The notes beneath the pieces are model-generated. The model did no database searches, was not told where the DNA came from, and saw only the letters and a list, made by a program, of their open reading frames with translations. A DNA stretch of 64,000 nucleotides. Origin: Nemophila menziesii. Its lineage: Eukaryota > Streptophyta > Magnoliopsida > Boraginales > Hydrophyllaceae. The translations under genes and the position numbers were made by a program. Location of the stretch: assembly GCA_029959085.1 (NCBI GenBank), contig JARWIR010000091.1:1116001-1180000 (forward strand), given 5' to 3'. This document shows, one piece after another, positions 1 through 9,461 of this stretch; within the stretch, counting starts at the first letter, position 1, and each line of letters starts with the position of its first letter.

Positions 1-525
1 ATCCGGGTACCCGGTTCCGCGTCGCTGTGACGACGCGAAAAAATTAAAAATACTCTCTTTTTTTTTTTTTTTTTTTTTACCTCGAGACGCCCCAAGACGC
101 TCCAACCCAAAACGCAGGGTCAGAGTGCCACCCTTCGAAACCGGGCGCCCGGTTTTGTGAAATGCGGGTACCCGGATTTTGTCGATGGCGCGAATGAAAA
201 CGCGCCAAAACGCCACTAGTTAAGACGCAGGACCAGAGTCCTTGGAATTTTACAGCTCCGAAACCGGGTACCCGGTTTCGCCAAATGCGGGTACCCGGAT
301 TTGTGTCGATGCGCGAATCAAAACGCTCCAAAACGCAGGTCACCAACACGCAGGGTCAGACTCTTCAACTGTTACAGCACCAAAACCGGGTTCCCGGATT
401 TCGCAAACCGGGTCCCCGGTTTCGACGCTGTTGTCGAACCCCACACGCCACGTGCTGCGTTTGAAGAGGGTGGTACCAGCTCCAAAACCGGGTTCCCGGT
501 TTTGTAAAACCGGGTACCCGGATTC
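1..525. repeat. Tandem array of paired 12-bp palindromes
   Basis: Nine copies of CCGGGTACCCGG or one- to two-base variants start at 3, 141, 164, 264, 287, 386, 408, 488 and 510. Eight form four pairs whose members are 22-23 bp apart, and the pairs recur every 121-123 bp (102 bp for the last). Between pairs lie CG-containing spacers with repeated ACGC. The block lies in the 3' noncoding part of the Athila-like element and is much more GC-rich than its surroundings. A T-run occupies about 57-78. Confidence 0.85.
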
Positions 526-755
526 TCCTGGACATCCAACCTCTTTTTCTTCTGTTTTTGCCAATTCGACCCCAAACTCAAGTCCTTTTTACCCCTGAAA
601 TCATCAAAAACAACTACCCTTCCTCATTTCTTAATAATAAACACTAAAATTACGAAAATCAAACTAATCTAAAATGCAAAAATTTAAAAACTCAGCTATT
701 ATACAAGAATTGGCTTTTGTTTAACGTCGTTAAGCTCGACGGATTACCTCAGTCA
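526..755. other. Noncoding stretch between gag stop and palindrome array
   Basis: This AT-rich stretch lies downstream of the retroelement ORF stop codon. I see no further ORF, clear polypurine tract or LTR start in it. Confidence 0.5.
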
Positions 756-3686
756 TTAGTCATTGACATAACCTCCCCAGCAGTGAGTGAGGTTGTCAAT
801 ATTTGCAAGTCGAAATTTGCATCCCTTCGCTTTTATGCCCACTAGTTTGTCTGAGATAACCTGCGCGGCCATGAATGGTCCTATCCAAGAACTTTTTGAT
901 TCACGTACCTTTGGGTGGGGGTTCGGTTTCTTCATAGCTACTTCTTCACCTACTTTGAACCCCTTCTTCTTTCTCTCTTTCTTAGGTTCCTTCGGAACCT
1001 TCGTGGCACGTGTTTTCTCTTTCTTCTTCGCATGATTGAGTTGTGGATCTTTGGGGTATGGAGGAGCTTTAATTGGTGGTTTCTTTCGTAGCTCTTTCTC
1101 CTCCACCCCTAAAGTGTCCACAACACTAATTGGCTTTGTTCTTACCGGTTCCATTACTTCTACCCGAAAACATTCATCCTTGGAATCCGGAAACTTCATA
1201 GGTCTGAACACGTTGAATTTCACCTCCTCGTCTTGGATCCTCATAATCATTTCTCCATTTTCTACATCAATAAGGGTACGCCCCGTGGCTAGGAATGGTC
1301 TTCCCAAAATAATGGGAACATTCCTATCCGCGTCGTAATCAAGAATAACGAAATCAGCGGGAAAAATTAACGTACCTGCCTTAACGAGGACATCTTCGAT
1401 TCGGCCTTCCGGATGTGCAAGAGATCGATCCGCCATTTGCAAGACCATAGAAGTGGGCCTTGCTTCAATATTAAGCTTATCAAAGACTGATTTGGGCATC
1501 AAATTGATGCTTGCACCTAAATCGCATAGCGCTTTTCCTTTCCACTCATTACCAATAGATATCGGAATTGTAAAGCTCCCAGGATCAACTAACTTTGGAG
1601 GTAATTTACCTTGACAAATAGCACTACATTCCTCAGGAAGACCAATCATCTCATTATCACAATATGGCCGTTTGTTGGTGAGGGCTTTCTTTAGAAACTT
1701 AGCATACTTGGGTATATCTCGAATAGCTTCTAACAACGGAATATTTATGCTAAGACCTCTTATTTTGTTAAAGAATTTTTGATACTCACCCATATCACCT
1801 TTCTTTTGAACTCTTGATGGAAATGGTGGAGGTGGACGATTGATTATAGTCTCATCTTTCTTTTTCGGAACCTCAACAGGCTTCTCCACTTCTTCTACTT
1901 CAACTTCTTTATCTTTATTCACCACCTCTTTTTCTTTTCTAACTTCTTTTTCTTTCATAACCGGAAAAGGAGGTGGAGGAAGGTTCTTACCACTTCTAAG
2001 ATTAATAACTTTACAATCTTCGATTTGTAACGGATTCTCAGTATCACTAGGAAGTTGTCCTTGCTGACGTTGATTGAGCTGTTTATTGATTTGACTCAGC
2101 TGATTTTGGAACATCTTCATATTTGCTTCAAGTGCATTTTGTCTTTCTATAGCTGCGTTCTGACGTTCTATCGCTGCATCCTGACGCTCCATCGCTGCGT
2201 TCTGACGTTCCATTGCTTGTGCTTGTAGAGCGATTAAACTTTCAACTGTTTTCTGAAGGGTATTTGCTCCTTCTTGTGGATGGGCAGGTAAAGCTTTCTG
2301 GTTCAAATTCTCATCATAAGTATTCTGAGGAGCTTGTCTCTGTACATAATTTTGATTCTGTCCTCCTTGATAGTTATTGTGTGGTCTAGGATTATAGTTG
2401 TCACCTTGGGGACGCGGCTGATACGCGTAAGTAGGATTGGCTGCCCCATTAGGATTTGAGTATTGAAACCCAGGATGGTTTCTGTTAGGCTGATATCCAT
2501 TACCACTTGAATTGAAATTACCTCTATTGGACATAAAATTCACTGATTCTTGATTATTCGGACAACTTTCCTCATCATGATCATCTACCTTACAAATTGA
2601 ACACATATAAACCTCTTGTGCAGCATGCACAGCTACTTTCTTACCCGAAAATCCTTCTTTCACAGCTAGAGTAAGCTGCTTCAATTGTTGCTCTATGGTA
2701 TTCTGGATCTTATTCTCAAACGTAGCAAATTTCTCTTCTATGTCAACATTTTTTACTCCCTTGACTGGTGTTCTTACTGAGCTCCACCCAACTTCATTCT
2801 TGACTGTTCTCTCTAAAATGATCTTGGCATGAGCGGGTTGAACTTGAAGAAAACCTGCTCCACATAGCGTATCCAACTTCTCTCTCGAAATTCCATCAAG
2901 GCCTCTATAAAAGATCTTTAACTGTTGTTGTTCTGAAAAGCCATGATTAGGAACTTTACGCAAACACATCTGAAATCTTGTCCAACTCCTACCCACAGTT
3001 TCCTCATACTCTTGACGGAATTGTGTCAATTCTAGTTCAGCATCTAACCTCATGTTACTTGGGTAATACCTGTCAAAGAAAGCGATTTCTAATTGGTCCC
3101 AATTAGTAATCCTCGTAGGATCTTGCGTATCGTGCCATTCACTTGCTCCATCAATGACAAAGAATTTGAAAGCAGCAAAATACATCTGTTCTCTTGAAAC
3201 CCCTTGTGTGATATAAGAATCACATATCTGCTTAAATTTTTGTACCGCTCTAAGAGGATCTTCCGATGGTCTTCCGCGAAAATTTCCAAAGTTTTGGAAC
3301 TGAGCTAGCATACCCGAATCTGGACGGAATCTCGGAACATTAATATCTGGAGCACCTACTCCTATAGCTGGAGCGCGGAATGGAACTTCTGGAGGGCCAT
3401 TAGTGAACCACGGATCATGATTCATCACTATTTGGACTGGAGGATTAGGATTTAGTGGTTGAACTTGAGGAATAACGCCTGGAGCTAAAGGTTGGCCATT
3501 TGCATCTAACTGGCCTTGTCCATTCTGTTGACCTTGAATAATGATATTCTCCATTCTGTTACTTAATTCTTCTACTTCTAAAGCTTCTCGTTCTCTTCTT
3601 CTTCTGTTCGCAAGTCTGATCAACGATTCAGGATTACTAAGGATCGGAGGTGTTGGCTCTAGATCCTTGAATAGTCTTCTTCGCAT
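756..3686 (-). CDS. Athila-like Gag-protease polyprotein with integrase-C-like tail
   Basis: This is an intact 976-residue ORF. Residues about 130-270 form the retrotransposon Gag capsid domain (WHDTQDPTRITNWDQL region). Residues about 362-375 are a CX2CX4HX4C zinc knuckle beginning CSIC. A repeated (A)AxERQNA segment near residue 500 should form a coiled coil. Proline-rich and lysine-rich linkers follow. The aspartic protease has its active-site motif DLGAS at about residue 722, where D-L-G replaces the usual D-T-G, and ILGRPF downstream. The last 68 residues contain GFKVGEEV and SSWIGPF, which resemble the C-terminal GPY/F module of Ty3 integrases. RT, RNase H and the integrase core are absent. 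Capsid and protease would package and process element RNA, with pol supplied in trans. The ATG at 3686 is the first in frame after the PBS. Confidence 0.85.
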   Translation of the reverse strand: MRRRLFKDLEPTPPILSNPESLIRLANRRRREREALEVEELSNRMENIIIQGQQNGQGQLDANGQPLAPGVIPQVQPLNPNPPVQIVMNHDPWFTNGPPEVPFRAPAIGVGAPDINVPRFRPDSGMLAQFQNFGNFRGRPSEDPLRAVQKFKQICDSYITQGVSREQMYFAAFKFFVIDGASEWHDTQDPTRITNWDQLEIAFFDRYYPSNMRLDAELELTQFRQEYEETVGRSWTRFQMCLRKVPNHGFSEQQQLKIFYRGLDGISREKLDTLCGAGFLQVQPAHAKIILERTVKNEVGWSSVRTPVKGVKNVDIEEKFATFENKIQNTIEQQLKQLTLAVKEGFSGKKVAVHAAQEVYMCSICKVDDHDEESCPNNQESVNFMSNRGNFNSSGNGYQPNRNHPGFQYSNPNGAANPTYAYQPRPQGDNYNPRPHNNYQGGQNQNYVQRQAPQNTYDENLNQKALPAHPQEGANTLQKTVESLIALQAQAMERQNAAMERQDAAIERQNAAIERQNALEANMKMFQNQLSQINKQLNQRQQGQLPSDTENPLQIEDCKVINLRSGKNLPPPPFPVMKEKEVRKEKEVVNKDKEVEVEEVEKPVEVPKKKDETIINRPPPPFPSRVQKKGDMGEYQKFFNKIRGLSINIPLLEAIRDIPKYAKFLKKALTNKRPYCDNEMIGLPEECSAICQGKLPPKLVDPGSFTIPISIGNEWKGKALCDLGASINLMPKSVFDKLNIEARPTSMVLQMADRSLAHPEGRIEDVLVKAGTLIFPADFVILDYDADRNVPIILGRPFLATGRTLIDVENGEMIMRIQDEEVKFNVFRPMKFPDSKDECFRVEVMEPVRTKPISVVDTLGVEEKELRKKPPIKAPPYPKDPQLNHAKKKEKTRATKVPKEPKKERKKKGFKVGEEVAMKKPNPHPKVRESKSSWIGPFMAAQVISDKLVGIKAKGCKFRLANIDNLTHCWGGYVND

Positions 3687-3797
3687 ACACCAAACCTAAA
3701 AACCTGAAAAAGCTAACAAACAAAAAAGCGTAAAACTGATAAAATAAAATAAATGCACTTATCACTAAAGGATAAACACCGTGGTCACACGCTACCG

Positions 3798-3815
3798 TCC
3801 CCGGCAGCGGCGCCA
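3798..3815 (-). other. Primer-binding site of the Athila-like element
   Basis: Read on the - strand this is TGGCGCCGCTGCCGGGGA, close to the tRNA-derived PBS used by Athila-type elements. It lies six bases inside the LTR end that finishes with CCACCA at 3822. Confidence 0.8.
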
Positions 3816-3821
3816 AAAACT

Positions 3822-5391
3822 TGGTGGCCCTTTGTGTGTTCTAAAAATAAATGCAATTGCTAATCGAACCACAACCGCAAGTGTACGGTTGTCCCAAGTA
3901 GTAATACTGATAAATCAGATTCGTTCCAAGGACGGATGGTTGATCACAATGTCTAGCAAATAGTGAATGATGCACTTATGAAAATAAAAGAGGATAAAAT
4001 GTTTGTTTGGTTTTGTTTATTAATTCTAAATAAATGAAAGACAAAATAATAATGCAAGTAAAAAGCTAAAACGCAAGTAAAATGAGTGAAAACGCAAGTA
4101 TGAGCAAGTAGTACTTGAGAGACGCAAGGGTTTTCCTAACTATCATTCATTTCATACATTGTTTAAGGGACAAATTTGTAAATTGGTATTGGTCGGGATT
4201 CTATAATCTCCTTACCCCCGTCAGGGTGGACTAAGGAGCAACTATCAAATGCTACAAACCCCGTCAGGGTGATTATAGTCCACTCTCAAGTGTTAAAATG
4301 TTCATTACCCAATAGGCCATAGGTTTAATTAAGCTCGTCAGAGTCAATAATTTCTAACCTACATTCATTAACTAGTTCGGTACCTAAACCCCCCGTCAAG
4401 GTGATCCAATCGCCACTAATTGGAATAGCCTAGATACTAAATCCTATCATTGGTTAATTACGTCAATAATAGTAATTAAAATGCAAATTAAAGAAAAATA
4501 CAGTTTACCCAATTTGATTTAAATAATAAATATCCCAAATTCAAATGTATAGAATGAAATCAAATTGGGATTAACCCATTATGCGTTCTCAAGCACTATG
4601 AATTGTTTAGCTCATATTAAAAAGAAAAACTAAATTAAAATAAATGGAATTCATAATTGATTACAAGTAAAAGATAAAAGAAACCTAATTTCCGGAATTG
4701 GAATGACTGAGAACGGAGCTATAGACCCACTCCAGCTCTAGCAGCTTCTTCTTCCTTCCTTCTGTTGCTTCTCTCTGGTGTTTTTAATTGTAAAGAATGA
4801 ATTGTATGAAAAATAGAAGTCCAGACCTCCTTTTATAATAAGAAAAACGGATTAGGGCTTGGACCAGAAAATAAAAGCCTAATTAAATGTCCAAGCCCAC
4901 TTTCTAAGCCCAAAATCCCGTAACTGATGACAGGCCTTCACTAAAACTGCCTTTCCCGATGCGTTACAACTCCGATTGACCTCATTCCAGTTGCTAAAGT
5001 TCCGTACTTCGATAAGGAATGTTTTCTCTTCAAAGGTCAGCGGCTCAATCAGCTCTTAAGTACCTCGAAAACAGCAATCAAGGGCCTGGAAAAAATGGAT
5101 TTTCAGCTCTAAAAATAATATCTTCGGGATCTCTCTTCAAGTCTTGACTCTATCTTTTAATCTTTGACTTTATCTTCGGATTCCTTTCCTAGCTAACATC
5201 TAAAAACCTGTAAACTTTACACTAAAAATACCAATATTACGCGCAAAAGTTTAATAATTCAAAAATGCTAGAAATAAAAAGGGAAATCCGAAATATTGCA
5301 TATTTAGTCCAAAAGTCTATCGAATTAATTAAATAAACACCAAAAATGATGTCTCCTAAGGGTCTAAAATAAGAACAATTAAGGAGACATC
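3822..5391 (-). repeat. 5' LTR of the Athila-like element
   Basis: Read on the - strand the LTR begins TGATGTCTCC at 5391 and ends CCACCA at 3822, about 1570 bp, with the PBS directly inside. Its first about 50 bases form an inverted repeat: TGATGTCTCC is answered by GGAGACATCA near 5347-5356. The same terminal hairpin occurs in the LTRs at 11905-13431 and 62362-63866. Short blocks around GTCAGGGTG recur at about 4220-4400. Confidence 0.75.
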
Positions 5392-6986
5392 ATTGCTCTA
5401 TTACGAATTTTTTAATCCTTAAGCTTCTCCTTCTTCCCCAAACCTCTCCCAACTCCATTAAAGCTTCAACAAACCTTCACCTAACACCAAATCACCACCA
5501 AATCACCATGATATCTCATCCAAATCCTTCCCCACATCATTACAAAGAAAATTCAAGCACCCAATTCATATCAAAACACCTAGAAACCAAGAATCAAAAC
5601 CATGATTTCAAAATCTTCTTCTCAAATTCCTTAAACCTACATAATTAAAGCTTGATTCCATAATACCCACATAGAGATTCATCATCAATTCACCTGTTCT
5701 AAACCAAATCAAGCTTGTTCAACCTATAATTAAGAGTTTCAAATTTCAAGAGTGTTCAAAGCTTTGAGTTGGGGGTCAAAAGAGATGATGAAGAGAATAG
5801 AGATATTATCAAGTGTTATGGGATATGAAGAATCAAAGCAAGGTGTTGGGTAAGATCAAGAATAAATAAATTGAGATGGGTATTAGTTCGGGAATAAATT
5901 ACAAGGTAAATTGGATCAAGAGAGTAGAGGAAAGCATGCAGTGGTGAATTCAAAGAGCAAAAAGGTTTCAACTTTCATAGAGAAGACACCATAACCTCTT
6001 CCTATCAAGATCCATCTACCCAAGATGAACAAAAGCTTCTGGGACGCTAGTAGCTGTGTTCAAAACATATTCCTGGATGAACAACTGTCTCATGAGAGAT
6101 TATTCAAAGAGAAAAGTTGGAAGAAGATAAACAAGAGATTTCTAGAGTGTTATTGATTGGGATGGAGCATAAGAAGATGTAAGGGAAAGCGAAATTGGTG
6201 ATACTAGAAGTTTACATACATGAAAGCACTGCACCCTATTCCAGGTATTAATCAGGCGAGGTAAATAGCCTCGAAGAGTATGTTTTCTTTCTTCCCTACC
6301 TTTTCTTTATGTGCAATATCTGTAAAATTTTAATTTTCTTTTTTTTAACCCCCTAAAAAAAGGATAAGAAATTAGTGTATAACCGACACGGGTCTGTACC
6401 CATTTAAAATTCGTTAACTGATCTAAAAAAGAAAACAAACCTGTAAAAAAAAGGTCATGGGTCTGTACCCATTTAAAAATCGATAAAGACTCTGAAAAGT
6501 CAAAGAAACATTAACTTAAATAAAAATAATTAAAAATCTGATAAGGGTATAGGGGTAAAAATGTGTAACTAGATTTATAACTAAGGACTTTTTAAGAAGA
6601 AGTAAAGAGAGAGGCTTTAAAAAATAAAGTTTAAGTTAGTTGGGCTCTTTTTTGTGGTTTCCTCATAAACTAAATACCTCTTTAATGTAGTCCATATGTA
6701 AATTTTGGAAAAAAGAAAAGTAGTCCATAAAGTTACGTGTAGCCTGACTTTCAATTAAATAAAGTTAAGTCCAACCGACTTCTAATTCTAATAAAAAACT
6801 AAAATTGGAGGTTAAATCACTAATTCTAGAGATCCAACAACCTCCATTAAATTAGGACTCCCAATTCTAAATCTTGATCTTTTTCATTTTCCTATCTAAA
6901 TGTAATTAGTATTATTTGTTAGCTACATTAATTTCCTTTCTTTTTAATTCATTTTGGCTAAACTGTGTTCCTTTTTTCGGATAAAT
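5392..6986. other. No gene seen; noncoding, one short direct duplication
   Basis: The stretch is AT-rich with stop codons in all frames. A roughly 60-bp unit carrying GGGTCTGTACCCATTTAAAA is present twice, at about 6390 and 6457. I recognise nothing else. Confidence 0.5.
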
Positions 6987-7498
6987 GACCTATAGGGTCT
7001 TGAATACTAGATTTTCGTCCTATATAAATTAGTAGGAATCTTATTTCTTCAAAGGAACCTCTAGTATGACCAAATACTAATATACTCTTATATTATACAA
7101 AAAACACTAAAAGACAAAAAAATATTGAGTGTTTGCACTGTTTATCTCCAACCACCACCAACCGACCTCCGGCCACCAGCCAAAAAGATATAGAGTATCG
7201 GAAAAAATACAGAGTATCATAAAAAAATATAGAGTATTGGAATTAAAACAATGAGTATCAGAATAAAATATAGAGTATCAGAAATAAAACACATAGTAAT
7301 ATTCAAAAAATACTGAGTGCTCAGTAAAATTACAAAGTACTCAATAAAAAATGTAGATTACTCGATAGAATTACAGAGTATTATTCAAAAACACATATTA
7401 GCAGCTAAAAAATCATATTTTATTTAAATTTTTAGTAAGAAGAGAAGGTAAGTGGAGTTGGAAAGGGCATGAAGGGTGTTTTCAAGACCCTTTGGCTA
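6987..7498. mobile_element. Small non-autonomous MULE-like element
   Basis: The left end reads GACCTATAGGGTCTTGAA and the reverse complement of the right end reads TAGCCAAAGGGTCTTGAA, an imperfect terminal inverted repeat. The interior holds CCACCACCAACCGACC and several GAGTATCGGA-type repeats (7190-7385). The same pieces occur in the larger element at 21612-23025, so the two belong to one family. I found no clean target duplication. Confidence 0.55.
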
Positions 7499-7559
7499 AA
7501 ATATCATCATCACCGAGCTCCTTATCTTGAACATCAATTTCTTCATCTTTCCAGAAACC

Positions 7560-8660
7560 AACCTCATTAACATATTTCCTTATCTTAGTGGGCTCTCTGC
7601 ACAAGTTTGCTGGACTCAATTATTGATGGCATAGCCAAGCCAGGTTGAAGGTGGCAGAGAATGACATAGACAACAATGAAGCTAGAATATATCAAAGTGA
7701 GCTTAAAGAAAAGGAGTTTCACTATAGATTTGTCAAAAATGTATTTTAAAGAGCAAAAAGAAAATATAGCTTAACAATAACTTGTTGTCTGTTTTAGAAT
7801 TAACAACTCTTTTGAATCTATTTCAAAATCACCTCATCATCCAAAGCACGATCAAGTTACAAGTATGAAAAGAACCACCCATAATTTAATAACTCTTCTC
7901 TTTATCATACACCTACACGATGACCCACACTAAATTAATTATACTATAGGTCCCTACATTATGAAAAATAATATAAGATTTGTTACCATATTCATCAAAA
8001 ACTACTCCACCAACACATAACCCCCCTTCGATTTTAATAAGTTGAAGACTCATCCTTGGTCCAATCTCTTGAAGCTTAATCGCACTTTTATGCAAAACTC
8101 GATCAACTCTATCCATATCACTTGGTGGGATCTCTAAACAAGTTTGGTGGGCTCAATTGCTGATGGCATAGCCAAGCTAGGTTGAAGATGGCGGAGAATG
8201 GTCCACCAGTGCCGATTGTTGATGGCATAGCCAAGCCCTGTCGAAGAAGGTGGAGAATGGTCCATGTGTGGCGGTGGTTTCTAATGCAGGAGAACGGCTT
8301 GTGTTTGGTGGGCCAAATCCTGTGTTGAAGATGGTGGAGAATGGCGGCGGTTCCCTGTTCAGGTGAGCAGCTTGTGTTTGGTGGGTCAAGCCCTGTGATG
8401 AAGATGGTGGAGAATGGCGGCGGTTTCCCTGTTCAGGTGAGTTGCTTGTGTTTGGTGGAAAGTGGTCCACGAGTGGCAGCGGTTCCTTGCGCATGTGTGA
8501 GATTGTGGGCTCATGTGATTGATTATTTATGGCATAGTTAAGCCCAATCGAAGATGGTGGACTCTGGGTCTGGTGGGCTTGTGTTTGGTGGGCCAAATCC
8601 TGTGTTGAAGATGGTAGAGAATGGCGGCGGTTTCTTGTGCCGATGAGCGGCTTGGTGGGA
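7560..8660. repeat. Degenerate G-rich direct repeats
   Basis: A segment containing GATGGCATAGCCAAGC occurs at about 7625, 8162 and 8221. From 8230 to 8650 units containing GATGGTGGAGAATGGCGGCGG and TTGTGTTTGGTGGG recur four to five times. Open frames across it look like by-products of the repeat, and I see no recognisable protein. Confidence 0.6.
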
Positions 8661-8934
8661 AGAGATTTTTTTGTTTTTGTTTTAGTGTGATGATGAAGAG
8701 ATGAGTAGGTTTTTATGTTTCATTGTTTTGAACGTTTCAGGTTGTATACTTTTTGTTTATCTTAAATTTTTTTATTATAATTTATAAGGTTATATTAGGT
8801 AAATCATAAGTCTAAAAAATATTTTAAACCTCATTCATCCAAAGTTTTAGACTGGACGTATCAAAACAAATTTTAGGATGGACTTTTTAAAACACAATTT
8901 GTTGGATTATAAACTTAATTAAAAACTGGGGGAA

Positions 8935-9060
8935 TTACCTAAGGGGTTTTGGGGACCATCTTGGAGCCACATAGGAACCAGGTGGGTTCTCTGTCCTACA
9001 TAAAGGCCTCCATATTGGTAAATGACATGTTTACCCTTACTATTCAAAAAAGAGGAAAAA
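8935..9060 (+). mobile_element. Left end of a MULE-like element
   Basis: This stretch aligns by eye with the left end of the element at 21612: AATTACCTA, then GGGG(A) plus CATCTT, then AGGAACCA, then a TTTACCC or CTACCC stretch. It lies about 0.5 kb upstream of the broken gene at 9462-11904 and is probably the 5' terminus of the element that carries it. The right end was not found and may lie beyond the inserted LTR. Confidence 0.45.
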
Positions 9061-9461
9061 AAACAGTGTCTCTTCATTACACCCGCTAAAACTATCTAAC
9101 GTTTCATTTTCCATTCTCTCTCTCTCTCATTAATCAACCGGCGATACATCGGTGAATCTACTGAAAATACACCGGAAAAGCGTAACACAGGCGGCGACGG
9201 TCAACAAACGAACGACGCTCAACAAAAACCTGTTAGAAACAACAAACAAACGACGCTCAACAAAAAGTAGGGGAAAGAAGAAGCTTTATACTGATTAATC
9301 GCATACATACACCGAAAAACAACCGCCGACGGTGTTGCTCAGTAAAATAATAACAGTAGACCATCAACGGACGACGGTAATCAGCAAAAGAAGTGAAGTA
9401 GACGGTCATAATCAACGAAACCGACTTTCTACTGATTAACAGACCAATCATACTTAAACAA

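Larger units (their letters stand above)
1..5391 (-). mobile_element. Athila-like Ty3/gypsy LTR retrotransposon, 3' end outside window
   Basis: The stretch reads on the - strand as 5' LTR (3822-5391), primer-binding site (3798-3815), one long gag-protease ORF (3686-756) and a 3' noncoding region with palindromic repeats (about 600-1). The window starts before a 3' LTR is reached. No reverse transcriptase, RNase H or integrase core lies between the protease and the 3' noncoding region, so the copy is non-autonomous. The PBS type and the protease motif DLGAS point to the Athila/Tat branch; that assignment rests on family knowledge. Confidence 0.8.

Noticed and set aside
77..598. Several overlapping open frames on both strands
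   Set aside because: They arise from the palindromic tandem repeat. The peptides repeat PGTR/PGSR motifs on both strands, as expected of a palindrome, and match no family.
8177..8596. 139-residue frame rich in Pro, His and Ser
   Set aside because: It lies wholly within G-rich direct repeats and changes with the repeat; no domain or start context supports it.
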